25,900 nucleotides of DNA. It comes from Chara braunii (lineage: Eukaryota > Streptophyta > Charophyceae > Charales > Characeae). Positions 1 through 9,888 of the stretch are shown here, one piece after another. Location: assembly GCA_003427395.1 (NCBI GenBank), contig BFEA01000017.1:2053285-2079184 (forward strand), written 5' to 3'. The notes beneath the pieces are model-generated. The model saw nothing but the letters and a program-made list of their open reading frames with translations, was not told the DNA's origin and made no database searches. Each line of letters starts with the position of its first letter. Positions within the stretch are counted from its first letter, which is position 1. Made by a program: the position numbers and the translations under genes.

Positions 1-133
1 GGTTGGGTTGGTATAGGTGGTATCACTGGTATGTGGGTTGTTACCGACAACCCACAAATTTATTTATTTTTTTTCTGCTTCTTGGCGCTTCTCTGCCAGG
101 GCCCTGCGCCACCCCCCACCGCCCACCTTTTTT

Positions 134-206
134 CTTTTTTTTACAAAGTGCTGCTCCGTCTATTGGTGGGGAGCATCACCTGCTGGAAGTCGGGTCCAGC
201 GTCCCT
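134..206 (-). repeat. LINE-1 3' terminal tail with two stem-loops
   Basis: On the minus strand this is a short conserved tail. GTCCC-type sequence is followed by stem GCTGGA/TCCAGC (195-200 paired with 182-187, 7-nt loop), then CAGGTG, then stem GCTCC/GGAGC (170-174 paired with 153-157), then A-rich sequence. The same arrangement precedes poly(A) in LINE-2 (24059-24112), so it is most likely the 3' end that the reverse transcriptase recognises. That role is inference from other LINEs with 3' stem-loop recognition. Confidence 0.6.
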
Positions 207-256
207 TGAATACATCAAATTCTTTACCAATCCTCTATTTTGAAAATGACACCACT

Positions 257-282
257 TTGCTGGAAACCGGGTCCAGCGTCCC
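257..282 (-). repeat. Second copy of the LINE 3' GCTGGA/TCCAGC hairpin
   Basis: The stem GCTGGA (259-264) and TCCAGC (272-277) flank a 7-nt loop and are followed by GTCCC, as in the other copies. It lies 77 bp from the copy at 182-200. This suggests either a tandemly duplicated 3' end or two nested or adjacent insertions of the same LINE family. Confidence 0.5.
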
Positions 283-527
283 ATACCAAAGCTTTACCTC
301 CCTTCCTAACCTAAGGCACCGTCGGGTGTTGGGGGGAGGGCCACCGGGGGGCACCAGTGGAATCTCCCTCCTTCACCCAGCCCCTGCCCACCACCTACTT
401 CCCCATGGCATCCATTGTATACTAGGAATCATGTGCTGAAAATTCAGCCCTATGTTTTAAAATAGAATACCTCTTAAGAAACCAAATCCAGCGTCTAATA
501 TCCCGCAGTCAAGCAGAGAATCCTGAG

Positions 528-662
528 GAATACTGCAGAATACTGAGAATTACTAGGACAGATACTTACAAAAGATCCTCAAAGGATCCTCCCAACACAT
601 ACTGAGAAATACTGAAAAATACTGGAGAGTACTGAAAAATACTGAGAGGTACTGCAAAACTG
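528..662. repeat. Degenerate ACTGAGAAAT-type minisatellite
   Basis: Repeated 9-11 bp units of the form TACTGARRAA(T) recur about ten times between 528 and 662 (for example 600-655). They are interrupted by a diverged stretch at about 555-595. The repeat lies in the 3' UTR side of LINE-1, just beyond the end of its recognisable coding sequence at about 707. Confidence 0.6.
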
Positions 663-706
663 CAAGGAATCCCCTGCCATGCCACGTTTGAGTGATTAAA
701 ATGACT

Positions 707-1291
707 CTAAGCCCCCAAATATTCCTCCAGGGCCAAAGGGTAAGGAGGAAAGGAATCGCCAAAATCCTGCGCAGGTCTCAGCTGTTCTCTGGGATCCACC
801 CATGTCCAGTCCTTAAAGAGAAGCTGATAATCTCTTTCCAGGTCTCCCTCTTGTCCTTTCCCATGGTCCAGCATGTCTCCTGTCCAGCTCACCCTCGCGA
901 CCCAGCCCTCCCTCTCCCCCCCCAGCCAGCCTTTACAGAAGCGGGAGATGATGCTTTTGATATCCCCCCTGCTGTGCACCGGACTCAGTTTTTCCTTAAC
1001 GTTGTGCCATTGTGCCATGATCTCATGTTGGAAGAGCAGCCGTATCTGTTTTGTGACCTCCCCCTCTTCTACCCTGGCCCCTTCCAATTCCAGGATGCCT
1101 CTTCGCCACCATATGGTTTAGAGGACTGTATGCCGGCCCAGGGAGAACATATTTGCTACAAAGGTATTGTCGCAAAAGGGAGGGTAGTGTCCCAGCAGAA
1201 TTGCCCTCCAGTCCCAAGGCCATAGTGAGCCTGGGACGGTATGCCGCTAGATCCTATCCCACCATCTCCACAGCAGGACAGCCGCAAGGCA
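707..1291 (-). pseudogene. LINE-1 ORF2 extreme C-terminus (after zinc finger)
   Basis: The frame open from 1087 to 707 encodes about 126 residues ending near the family's C-terminus. It aligns with LINE-2 residues encoded at about 23430-23640: both have an EVxKxIRxxFQxEI-like helix, a basic/DI stretch and a WLGG motif. Upstream, to 1291, a shifted frame carries LLWRWWD and WPWDWRAILLG, matching LLWRRWD and WPWDWKAILLG in LINE-2. Frame changes and stops separate these blocks, so this is a decayed coding tail. Confidence 0.7.
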
Positions 1292-2042
1292 TTATAAGAA
1301 GATGTGCTCAACCGTCTCCGGGCGCATTTTTTCGGGGAAGTTTTGGTAGCAACCTTGGCACCAGGGGAGCGCCCTTCCTTGTTGCTCGAGCTGTGTATGA
1401 TCAATCAGCCAGTTATTGGTCGGTAGGCAACGGTGAGTGATTTGCCATTGAAGAGCGGAGATTTTTGTCGGCCTTTTGCGATACTCGTTGAACAATTGGA
1501 TAGATTTGAGTGTGCTTCGATCTACATTTAGATGGCGCTGCCATCTGTCCACCACCACATCCCGTAGCCCACGCTTGGGCCTGAGCATCCGGTAGACGGA
1601 CTTCGTTTTTAGAGCGGCTAATTGGACCGTTGTTTCCTCCCCCCCGTCCCCGCCCTCCCTTTCCTTTCCACGACCATCTCCATTCTTGGGGATCAAGGGG
1701 GAGGTTCTCGATCGGGATCAATGCTCGATACGTTCTCCAACCTTTTCCTTCTTCTAACACCCTGATGCGATAGACTTCTGATTTTCTTTTCGAGGTGCAG
1801 GGTTGGCTATTCCCTTGTAGCCGCCCTGATTCTGTAACAACGTAACATTCAACCAGGACTTGTGTCTGATCTACTAGGTGCACGAGGCCTACTTGTGATT
1901 CATGGCCGGGTAGCTCCACCCAATCGTCTATTTCCAGCGTTGGACCCTTCTTACGCTTGGTGTACCATTGAATAGGAAAGCTTTCAGTAAGTTCTTCCAT
2001 TGTAGACTCGAGGGAGTGGCAGTAGCGCAAGCAACTTTTCAT
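1292..2042 (-). pseudogene. LINE-1 ORF2 C-terminal region with zf-RVT zinc finger
   Basis: Two overlapping frames share this coding region. Residues from 2042 to about 1690 are in one frame; the rest is in the frame open 1696-1292. The second frame contains RPKRGLRDVVVDRWQRHLNV, then LQWQITHRCLPTNNWLIDH, then a C-x2-C...H motif (WCQGC...VEHIF), which is the zf-RVT domain of plant-type LINEs. LINE-2 has the same order at about 22950-23240. The frameshift lies near 1690, in a low-complexity G/R-rich stretch. A second copy of part of this segment appears at 25638-25900. Confidence 0.75.
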
Positions 2043-2057
2043 TCTTGCGACACTTTT

Positions 2058-3182
2058 TCATTCTCCGTTTTCCCCATCCCATAGGTCCCCCACCCTCAGC
2101 ACCCCGTGTTTCACGCAAAATTTCCAGGGGGAGTCCGAGCTGTTTTTTACCTGTCCGAGGGAATCTGTGATTAGTCTATTACCGAACAGCGGTTGCCTAA
2201 TTAGCTCCTCCCATCCGTCCGGGGTGGGGCGGTCGAGGAGTGAGAGTCTCCTCCACGTGCGCAGAAGGCGTATCCAGTGTTCGTCCACCGGGTCCCCATT
2301 CCTGTATTTCCTTGGGAGTCTCCAGTACCTGTTCTCGAGCCATATGAGAGGGTCTATTTCTGATGGGGTTTCCGGGGCCAAGGCCGCGATCTGCACTAGT
2401 GCCAAGGGAACCCAGGGGGAGGAGGTTTCAAAGATGTGTTGGATCCTGTGGATACTCAGAGCCTGAAACTGCGTAGGAGGGTCCACAATTTCAAGCCCTC
2501 CCCCAACCTTAGGCTGAACCACAGAGTCCCATGCCACACGACTGATGGCGTGGGTATTACTACTGTCCCCTCTCCATAGGAAGGCTGCCAGCTGTTGCTT
2601 GAGCGTCTTAAGTCCACCTTTGCTTATGGGCCAAAGAATGGCTCGATACCAAAGAGTGGCAAGCATGACGTTATTAATAACGAGAGCCCGCCCTAAGATT
2701 GATGTGTGTTTGTGATTCCATTGCAGCAGCTTGGCCTGTGCCGGTCTAATCAGCCATTCATCATTTGTAACGGGTTTCCCTTTGGCTGTGAGTGACGCTC
2801 CTAAGACTCTAAGGGGTTCGTCCGGGGGAAGCCAGGTGATGCGCGGATTTTCTGGCGGTCTTCCCCGCTGGTGGTGTAGCCACCATCCCACTGTTTTTTG
2901 CCCCCAGTTGACAGTCATGTCCGACACGCGACCGAAGCGGTTCATGAGGGTCTGGATCTCCTCCATGTTTTGTGCATTTGCTTCAACCATAATGGTAAGA
3001 TCGTCTGCGAACAGGGTACAGATGGGTACCGCTTCCCTCGGGATGTTGGAGATCCTGATTTGGGTTAGATCTTTGTTGTGTCTTAGATTGGCCGAAAGAG
3101 CTTCCATGATGACCAGGAAAAGATGAGGGGCGATGGGGTCTCCTTGCCTGACTAATCGCTGGAGCTCAAAGGGAGGTGTCAC
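2058..3182 (-). pseudogene. LINE-1 reverse transcriptase, palm/thumb half
   Basis: An open frame of 374 residues begins in the RT region with VRQGDPIAPHLFLVIMEAL (motif B region), followed by the catalytic LFADDLTIM box (motif C, Y/FxDD type). Thumb and connection sequence follows (WNHKHTSILGRALVINN, LWYRAILWPISKGG, FLWRGDSSN, PKVGGGLEIVDP). These match LINE-2 step by step. Reverse transcriptase copies element RNA at a nicked target. Two stops separate this block from the upstream RT half at 3183-3240, so the protein is not continuous. Confidence 0.88.
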
Positions 3183-3236
3183 CGATCCATTTGCCTATAC
3201 ACAGGTGGTGGCGGTTTTGTGTAGGATGCATACCCA

Positions 3237-3806
3237 TCATTTAAAGACTAACCCAAAGTTCATTTTTTCCAAGCACTTATCTAGAAAGATCCAGTCGACG
3301 TGATTATATGCCTTTTCAAAATCACTGAAGACGATTGCCGCATTTGCCCGATTTCGTCGCGCTAGACAGACAATTTCATTTACCAACATGATATTCTTTT
3401 GTATGTTCCGGCTAGTCATGAATCCTATCTGTGCTGGCTGGATCACATCTATCAGGATCTCCGCCATACGGTTTACCAAGGCTTTGGAGAGGATTTTGTA
3501 GACGATTGTAAGAAGAGTAATCGGTCTGTAGTTCCTAATGTTAATTTTATCCCCTTTTTTGTACAGCAGAGTCAACACTCCTTTCCCCACTACTTCCCCC
3601 ATTTGCTCGTCCTCCCAGACGTGCTGGTAGAATGCCCACAGGTTTGTGCTAATTTCTGACCACATTGTTTCCCAAGACTCCTTGGGGAAACCATCTATGC
3701 CTGGTGTTTTTTCTTCCCTCATCTGAAGAAGTGCTGCCCATATCTCCTCCTTTGTCAGGGGATGTTCCAGGTACTCTTGCTGCGTGGGAGAGAGTTGTTT
3801 ATCCAT
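3237..3806 (-). pseudogene. LINE-1 reverse transcriptase, finger/palm half
   Basis: A 189-residue open frame carries HPLTKEEIWAALLQM, EEKTPGIDGFPKE, VLTLLYKKGDKINIRNYRPITLL (RT finger motifs) and VFSDFEKAYNHVDW (motif A; Asp in FSD is the metal-binding residue). The aligned LINE-2 segment has FIDFEKAYDHVD then a stop. The normally conserved Asp after KAY is Asn here. A stop at about 3237 interrupts the link to the palm half. Confidence 0.88.
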
Positions 3807-3830
3807 AGGCGCTAGGAATTCTTCTAGATC

Positions 3831-4400
3831 TCACATCCATGCCTCCCCCCGCGGGGCCGGGAGTTGGGATTTATAGAGTTGTTTGAAGAAACTGCGCGTG
3901 ATCAGGGTGCAATGTGAGGTGTTCATTGCTATGATCTCATTCCCTCTGTCCGGGTCATACACTGCTTCAATTATAGTACGTCTCGCACCGGCAATCGCCA
4001 TGCTAAAGAAATGAGCGTCCATTGTGGCTTCCTGAGTAAACTTTGACATTTTTCCTCGTATTCTAATGCCCTGCCATCTATGTTGTGCGTATTGAAGAAG
4101 TTTGGCCTTCACTTCCTGGATGTGTGTGGTGAGAAGATGTGAATCTACCTGGTGTTCCAAGCTTAGCAGTTCCTGATGGATAGTAAATTCCTATTGGTGT
4201 CTTAGGGTTGTTTTTGATTTAGAGAAGTCTTTGCATTTCTTAGCTAAGAAGATCAGACCATTGTTGAACTATATAGAGAACGAGTCAAAATTCCCCTTCT
4301 GTTGGCGCTAGAACTGCCACTCATACTGGATCATCTGTTTGAATTGGTGATCGAGTAATAGTGAGGTATTTAGCTTGAAGAAACCGGGTCCTTGATCCGG
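3831..4400 (-). pseudogene. LINE-1 linker between endonuclease and RT
   Basis: The frame open 4160-3831 encodes a basic helical linker with QYAQHRWQGIRIRGKMSKFT, matching SFAQHRWQGQLIRGKLSKFT in LINE-2. Upstream, to about 4400, the same family signature DQGPGFFKLNTSLL can be read but is interrupted by stops, one in a codon before FNNGL. This is the region joining endonuclease to RT in LINE ORF2 proteins. Confidence 0.7.
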
Positions 4401-4406
4401 TCTTTT

Positions 4407-4993
4407 TCACATAGTGAGTATTATCCCGCATGTTTTGTGGTCCAAACCTGGATGTGGACTACGAGGAAGGATGACTGACCATCGAAGAGTGCCTTCTAAA
4501 TCATTGGAGAGTAGTATGACGTCGATTCGTGACTTGGACAGCCTGACCGGATCGCTATCCCTTACACAGGAGAAGGTCCGATCTGTGGGGTGCAGGCGGC
4601 GGAAGGTGTCGAAGACCGCTAGGCCTTCGCACAGATCTGCAATCATTTGCTCATCTTCTTTTGCTGCAAAGGTGGGGGACCCCTGAGGGTTCCATCTGTC
4701 TTGCCCTCTCTCTGGGGCGACATTAAAGTCCCCTGCAATAACCAGCGGGATGCCATCTGATACGCGTGCCCCTAGGTTACCTAAAAAACCTCTTCTTTCC
4801 CCGACCGTGTTAGGAGAGTAGATGCATAAGATGCAGTGCAACTCCAGCTCCAGCATTCCAAGTACTGACACCCACCGTCCTTCTTCCTCGTACACCGCCC
4901 AATGGACTATCTCAAATCGGGAATCGGGGGGTATCCAAATCGCCACTCCCGCTGAGCCAGGTCTAGGGGCATAGGCTGTTACCGCCGTGTGGG
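4407..4993 (-). pseudogene. LINE-1 endonuclease/exonuclease/phosphatase-type endonuclease
   Basis: The frame from about 4993 (AYAPRPGSAGVAIWIP, without a start codon) to 4407 carries the hallmarks of an AP-like endonuclease: LHCILCIYSPN, VIAGDFNVAP (metal/catalytic Asp-Asn), FSCVR, SRIDVILLS and LDHKT (catalytic Asp-His pair). This enzyme nicks target DNA to prime reverse transcription. The N-terminal catalytic Asn/Glu part of the fold is missing upstream of a stop at 4994-4996, so the domain is truncated. Confidence 0.8.
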
Positions 4994-5048
4994 GCTAGAC
5001 CATCTTGTGGGCTCTGTTATGTGCTGGTTTATCCTGCAGGTGAGTTTC

Positions 5049-5118
5049 CTGAGGAGGGAAGTCAACGAACACCTTGATCCTACGCGCCAAAACATCAATC
5101 GCCTAGTCTCGCTCGCCC
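5049..5118 (-). repeat. 70-bp direct duplicate of an hAT internal segment
   Basis: This 70-bp stretch matches 5722-5791 in the same orientation with 5 mismatches by eye. The second copy sits inside the transposase reading frame. This one lies at the hAT/LINE-1 border and is out of frame, so it is a secondary copy. It may have arisen during end repair or template switching. Confidence 0.75.
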
Positions 5119-5178
5119 AACACCCGGTGCAAGTGTGCGGACCTCGCGTGCCACATCGCGGGTCACGTCCTGCGTCCA

Positions 5179-6860
5179 CTACACAACCCACAACATGTGC
5201 AGCCCTCTCCGGTCTAACCTGTGAAGCATGTCGTACACAGGCTCCAAATTGCGGACAAGGACTCCCATGGAATCCCACCAAGGACCATGCTGCACCTGCC
5301 ACCTAACCCACCGAGCCAGCTGAGCAACGGTACTGTCCCAGGGGACCAGACCCCAACCATCGCTATCCACCGTCCTCTCCAACGCTCACGTTACTGCCAA
5401 CAAAAGCTCCATCATAGCGAACACGGATGCGAATCGTGTTTCGCAGGGATAAATAAATCCCATCTGCGTGCTTTCGCCCTTGAAGATATGCAGAGCGGTG
5501 TCGTGCTTTTTAATGAAGCGCACCACCGCTCGCTCGCGCATAATGACGTCCTTTGACCACGAGCTTGACAAGCCAATGTCTGACAAAATTTTGTTGCAGA
5601 TATGCACTGCGCACGGCAGCCATGTGATCCGTCGAATCTCTGGCCTCTGTTGGGGCACCTGGAGCATGTTTGTCGCGGCGACGTACGCAGAGGCAGAGTC
5701 TGTGTAGATGGCATTCACCCACTGAGGAGGGAAGTCAACGAACACCTTGATCCACCGCCCCAAAACATCAGGCGCCTAGTCTCGCTCGCCCTCCCTGTTC
5801 ATTGTTCTCACCATCATCACTCTGCGAGACCCGCCGACAAGGAAGTTAACGATTGGTCTGGTATACCGTGACTTTCTGCCATCCGACATGATGGTGTCCC
5901 CCGTCGCATAGAAAGGAGCCCTGACCTCTACCAGATCACCCGCCACATCGTCGGCAGTGAGGAAAATCGTCTCCATGTCGGCGATCTCATTGTGCGATGG
6001 CCACAAAACCTTCACTGGCCCCGACAAGTCCCTGAAAAGTTTTACCAATTATTTTCATGGCTCGCTCTAGAAGACGTTGAACGGCAGACGCTGACTGTAG
6101 ACAAACCTGAAATACTTCTTCTTGAACTCCATCCGCCATTGTGAAGAATACGACTCCGTGATGGTGTTCTGTCTCAACCGCTTTTGCCCACCCGGCCTCG
6201 CCCCCTCCTCTCCCTCCTTTCTCTTCCCCACAGCAGCCGCCGCATCTTCCGCATCCCGATGCGCCTGAGTGCGAGCCGACACGTGCGCATCCTGAAAGAA
6301 ACGACCTTGCTACCCCCATGGCTCGTGAATGACATCCTTCCCTCGGTCCCTCGTCAATGGCCCAGGCTGCGCTGCCCACGCACCCTCGTCCTCGACGTTG
6401 TCAACGTCGACCACCTCCTCGTTACCCCTCTCTTGTCCCTCCCCTCCCGCCCCTCCCTCATCCCGGCGCGGATCCATGGCAGGTGCCGGACCGTGAAGCT
6501 CCTCAAACCGAAGCATGAGGTCAAGGATCTTGCCCTCCAGCTTGTAGTTCGAGTTGTAGTTTATGTCCACCAGCGCCTCGTCGGGCACTGACGGACACCC
6601 TTCAAGTTTCCCCTGCCTGAAAAGGCGTGCCTCCACGTACTGGTTTCCCTGGAACTCATGGCCTCAAGGCTCAAACCAGGCACTTCAACATGCGGTTCCC
6701 GTGGAACCTGTCCCCGAGACTCTGACCCACGTGGATGTACTTGTAGACACAAAAATTCTTCTGCGCCTTGCAATTCTCGTCGTCCCCGGCGTCCTCGAAC
6801 GCCCGCGCTTCCCTCACGACATGTTTGTCGTGCGCTGTAGCCCTCCACATCCTCAACAAT
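5179..6860 (-). pseudogene. hAT-family transposase remnant (BED-like finger + DUF659)
   Basis: Reading from 6860 downward: a cysteine/histidine segment resembling a BED-type DNA-binding finger (LKC...GHEFQGNQYVEARLFRQGK...GCPSV, split by a frameshift near 6660-6680); a linker ending in RLRQNTITESY and RMEFKKKYFRFVYSQRLPFNVF (6282-6067); then DUF659 (see separate entry); then a C-terminal segment 5382-5179 with VDSDGW and GVLVRNLEPVYDMLHRLDRRG, typical of the region after DUF659. hAT transposases cut and paste DNA as nuclear proteins. Several frameshifts and stops make it inactive. The C-terminal hAT dimerisation block was not found. Confidence 0.75.
5386..6048 (-). pseudogene. DUF659 (RNase H-like) part of the hAT transposase
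   Basis: The frame 6048-5776 carries TGDTIMSDGRKSRYTRPIVNFLVGG, the start of DUF659 (GxTxMSDGW...RPLxNFL in the family); the expected Trp after SDG is Arg here. A stop or frameshift near 5776 is followed by 5763-5386 with VNAIYTDSASAYVAATNML (catalytic-type Asp in YTD), ITWLPCAVHICNKILSDIG (the C-A-x-H-x-x-N/D block) and ETRFAS. These are the standard DUF659/hAT landmarks in order. Confidence 0.8.
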
Positions 6861-7010
6861 CCTCGCCCTGGTCAGTCCAATGGCCCGCCGGCGTGTTCGA
6901 AAAACCCCGCCGCCCCTCCAAGCTGTCCCAGGCCTCGCTCCGACGCCCCAATTACCGGCCCGCCAGACACCAGACCCGTCACCACGCCGCAGTAGCGTCA
7001 CAGTCAATTT

Positions 7011-7098
7011 TTGAACGCACGTTCAAAACATAAACGCACGTGTTCAATAATTGAACGCACGTTCAAACAAAAAAATTGGCGCGTTCAATGATTGAACG
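7011..7098. repeat. Cluster of TTGAACG palindromes (left)
   Basis: Four palindromic sites occur within 88 bp: TTGAACG-CA-CGTTCAA at 7011-7026 and again at 7051-7066; GTTCAAT-A-ATTGAAC at 7042-7056; CGTTCAAT-G-ATTGAACG at 7082-7098. They lie just upstream of the hAT transposase N-terminus, where subterminal transposase-binding repeats would be expected. Similar sites occur at 7839-7889. Confidence 0.7.
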
Positions 7099-7170
7099 AC
7101 GTCGTTTGATTGGGTGGGTGGCCACCGCCGTCGCAGCCGCCGTCGCCGTCGTCGCCGTGTCGACGCCGCT

Positions 7171-7171
<1 letters not shown>

Positions 7172-7256
<85 letters not shown>
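7172..7256. repeat. (CT)n microsatellite
   Basis: About 85 bp of CT dinucleotides with one TT interruption near 7238. It is preceded by a GCC/GTC-rich trinucleotide stretch at about 7124-7170. Confidence 0.98.
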
Positions 7257-7263
7257 ATAAACA

Positions 7264-7614
7264 GATGTTGCTGAATAAAAAACAAAAATCGAAATGACAG
7301 AAAATAACGATAAAAAAAAGCAAGAAAAAAAAGAAGAAGAAGAAGATGTAGCTGAAAAAATAAGAAAATCGATATAGAAGAAAAAAATGCCTTCAAAAAA
7401 AAAAGCAAGAAAAACGAAGATGAAGGAGAAGAAGAAGAAATAATAAGAAGAAGAAGAAGATGAAGAAGAAGAAGAATGAAAAAGAAAGAACAAAGAAGAA
7501 AGTAGTAGAAGAAAGAAGATTATGAAGATTCTGAAGAAAAAAAATAAAAAGAAGAAAAAGAAGAAGAAAGATGAAGAAGAAGAAGAAGAAACTTACCCTG
7601 AAATTTCTTGAAGA

Positions 7615-7618
<4 letters not shown>
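7264..7618. repeat. A/GAA-rich purine tract
   Basis: The plus strand is almost all A and G, with many GAA and AAG runs between two CT arrays. Open frames here only encode low-complexity Lys/Glu or Phe/Ser runs and show no protein-like composition, so I call it simple repeat rather than coding. Confidence 0.85.

Positions 7619-7674
<56 letters not shown>
7619..7674. repeat. (CT)n microsatellite
   Basis: Uninterrupted CT dinucleotides, about 56 bp, directly after the purine tract. Confidence 0.98.
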
Positions 7675-7678
<4 letters not shown>

Positions 7679-7813
7679 CATTTATTTGCTCGTTTTTCCC
7701 ACCTGCACCTGCGAGACGGACCCTATCCGCGCTCAGGAGGGTCGTCGGGACCGCCACCCCGACGCAGCGCCCCCGACGGGCCTCCCTTGCAAGGGTTACG
7801 CTCTACACGTTCG

Positions 7814-7889
7814 CGTTCAGAGTGTTCACCAGCATTCATTGAACGCGAGTTCAACGCGTTCAAACTCTGAACGTGGAACGCGAGTTCAA
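7814..7889. repeat. TTGAACG repeats (right) with hairpin potential
   Basis: GAACGCGAGTTCAA occurs twice (7841-7854 and 7876-7889). TTGAAC-GCGA-GTTCAA is palindromic at 7839-7854. CGTTCAGAGT at 7814-7823 is the reverse complement of 7864-7873, so the cluster can fold on itself. The core matches the palindromes at 7011-7098. Confidence 0.65.
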
Positions 7890-7999
7890 TAAACGAGCGA
7901 CAACACAGGGTTATGGTTCCCCTACCCAAACCACTGTTACTAGTCTGTTAGGCTCCTTGCTTGAAGCAGTCTTTTTAAAGGCATTATATTTTTCGTCCT

Positions 8000-8612
8000 C
8001 ATTGACGTCGGACTCAAGTGCTGATGTAGAACATTCATATCAGAGTCTGACTCTAGATTGTCATCTAGAGACATATCATCTGCTGCATAGGATTGATCCT
8101 CGGCCTCCCAATGTTCCCGCAGGGTAAGCTGGTTGTTGCTTCCGAAACCGCTTGCGTCGTGAAGTTGTACCTGCTACTGGTGTCTTCGCATGCCTGACGC
8201 GGTCTTTGGCTTCTAGGTTGACTACATTCGTCAAGAGATCACGCTAGGTCAAATGCTCCTTGACTCCTAGTCAGGAGACATAATCTTCAGGGGTCACTCC
8301 CATTACTACATCCATACAAGACACATCAGTTCATCCCGGGTTTAGAGTAGTGAATAGACCAATCAAATGCTGCTCCAAAGCGTGCATGGAAGTCCGCCAC
8401 TTTTAACCCTCTAGGGCCTCAAGCTTTAGCCTTGCTTTGAGCGCAGCGTGCTTATCCTGATATTGCGTGATGAGGAGGTTTTCAAGAGTACGTACAAGAG
8501 TTACTTTCAACCACTCAGTCATGTCATCTCTTTTTAAATTATTACCTGCACTAATAGCTTGGAGTTCTACGAAACTCCGTACGGCGGGCTCAATATTTGT
8601 GCCCATGATCAT
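8000..8612 (-). pseudogene. Retrotransposon Gag-like remnant
   Basis: The open frame 8612-8403 (69 residues) begins MIMGTNIEPAVRSFVELQAI and contains a charged helical stretch (QYQDKHAALKARLKLEALEG). The same frame continues past three or four stops to about 8100 with SMHALEQHLIGLFTTLNPG, MDVVMGVTPEDYVS, KEHLT, LLTNVVNLEAKDR and a basic RRKRFRKQ segment, then an acidic stretch in another frame. Long coherence across stops shows a decayed protein gene. The helical layout and basic tail fit a Gag (capsid) protein of an LTR element, but no CCHC knuckle or protease is visible, so the assignment is tentative. Confidence 0.4.
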
Positions 8613-9254
8613 ACTTCGGTCTTCCGGAGTGTTGGTGAGCGTGGGTCAAGTACTCGACACAGACTGTTTGAGGAACTGCTTTCAATGTTTGTTATAACAC
8701 TCTGGAAAACAACAGTGAAGGAGCAATTTCTAACAGGAATACGACACGAACATTAGGAAAGAATACAAGCACATGTCAGACGCAAGTGAAGCTCATATCA
8801 GTTACAAAGTGAAAATATTTAACAATTCCCACACAATATAGATCCTTACAGTTGCACCCTTACAATTGCCCACTCCACGAGTTCTCGTTGTTGTATTCCG
8901 ATTGGTGCAACCTTAAAGAGTGAATCCTCTTTCTTGAACCAGCGTACTCCCTTTCAACATAAATAATCTCAGTGTTCGAATCAAAACCTTCAAAGCTCGA
9001 AGGTCACAATTTTGCAAAATTTCTCTCTCTCTACCCCTTGTCCTCTCTTTCAACTGAACCAACCTCAGTGTTTGAATCAAAACATCAAATGCTTGAAGGA
9101 AGTAATTTTTTGAAAGCTCTCTCTCTCTCTCACTATGTAGAAACGAAGACTATTTTACGATTGTGTGATCTCTCACTGCAGCTAACCATCCATCCACTCA
9201 GAACTATACAATTAAACACGTAGGATATCAGCGAAGTAACAACTACGTACAGGC
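8613..9254. other. Anonymous AT-rich spacer with a diverged tandem duplication
   Basis: No convincing gene. Two related segments, about 8965-9032 and 9063-9129, share CAGTGTTYGAATCAAAAC, followed by CTYGAAGG and a short CT run. They form a degenerate tandem repeat with a period of about 95-97 bp. The frame through them (8972-9223) encodes the repeat and has no recognisable domain. Confidence 0.5.
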
Positions 9255-9394
9255 TTGCTTCGCGTCAAAGCGAGGCCTCATGGCACTCTACCATTTCGCC
9301 ACGTGTCCATTGTGTCGGCGGTACACCTTTTTCGCCTCCTTGCGCTGCATAACACCGTGAAAAGACACTGTCGGGTTTTGGGACTTCGGCGCCC

Positions 9395-9421
9395 GCCAGC
9401 TGGGGGGGGAGGGGGGGGGGC
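9395..9421. repeat. G-rich run
   Basis: A short G homopolymer-like run near 9401-9420 within a GC-rich stretch (9255-9660). No gene is recognised in this stretch. The open frames on both strands there are Pro/Arg/Ser-rich and look like products of GC content. Confidence 0.5.
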
Positions 9422-9760
9422 AACAGCTGGCCGCCACGTCAGCGCCCATCAGTGTGTTGGGGGGGTAGGGGCGCGGGACGGTTCCTGCTCCGATACAAGT
9501 GTGACGGACCCGCCAGGATGGCGGTCGCCGGTCGGTCAGGATCAAGACAGAGGGTTGAGGACAGAGGAGATGGTGATGGAGCTGGAAGGGACAGCGCAGC
9601 TCCGACGCAGGCTCAGCACGCACGTAGTCCAAAGTGTGCAGAATGAAGAATGACCTGAAAACAGACTGCAGCAGGGGTATACCCCCAGCGGACTGACGGG
9701 ACTGGACTGGACTGTCTGGTACCGACTGTGGTACCGGGCAGGACTGGACTGGACTGCAAC

Positions 9761-9888
9761 AGCACACGGCCTGTGGGGTCAGGCCACGCCTTGGTCCCAC
9801 AGGCCGAACAGGCGAATGTCCTGATAGGCCCTGGCTGTAGGCCAGGGGCTGTAGGCCAGGGAAGATAGAGGCACGCTGCACTCTGGTA
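9761..9888. repeat. Palindrome-bearing block, copy A
   Basis: A GC-rich block with two foldbacks. CGGCCTGTGGG (9767-9777) pairs with CCCACAGGCCG (9796-9806). CCCTGGCTGTAGGCCAGGG and a second CTGTAGGCCAGGG follow at about 9829-9861. It ends with GAGGCACGCTGCACTC. It is a direct copy of the block at 10086-10192. Confidence 0.75.

Larger units (their letters stand above)
127..5000 (-). mobile_element. LINE-1: decayed, nearly full-length non-LTR retrotransposon
   Basis: Read on the minus strand, the element runs from an apurinic-type endonuclease (about 4993-4407) through a linker (4400-3831), reverse transcriptase (3806-2058) and a zinc-finger C-terminal region (2042-707). It ends in a 3' UTR and poly(A), seen as T-runs at about 127-142. 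Each piece has a collinear counterpart in the plus-strand element at 20071-24200, so both belong to one family. Many stops and frameshifts break the frame, so it cannot encode active protein. The ORF1 (RNA-binding) region and true 5' end are not seen; the endonuclease frame meets a stop at 4994-4996, next to the hAT remnant. Coordinates at the 5' end are approximate. Confidence 0.85.

Noticed and set aside
692-1440. Plus-strand ORFs opposite LINE-1
   Set aside because: They are shadows of the minus-strand LINE C-terminus, which has clear homologous motifs.
7044-7493. Ser/Phe-rich or Glu-Arg-rich open frames
   Set aside because: Simple-sequence translation with no protein-like composition or conservation pattern.
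9288-9881. 197-codon minus-strand ORF
   Set aside because: Pro/Ser/Arg-rich and built largely from GC-rich repeats; competing open frames on both strands indicate a composition effect.
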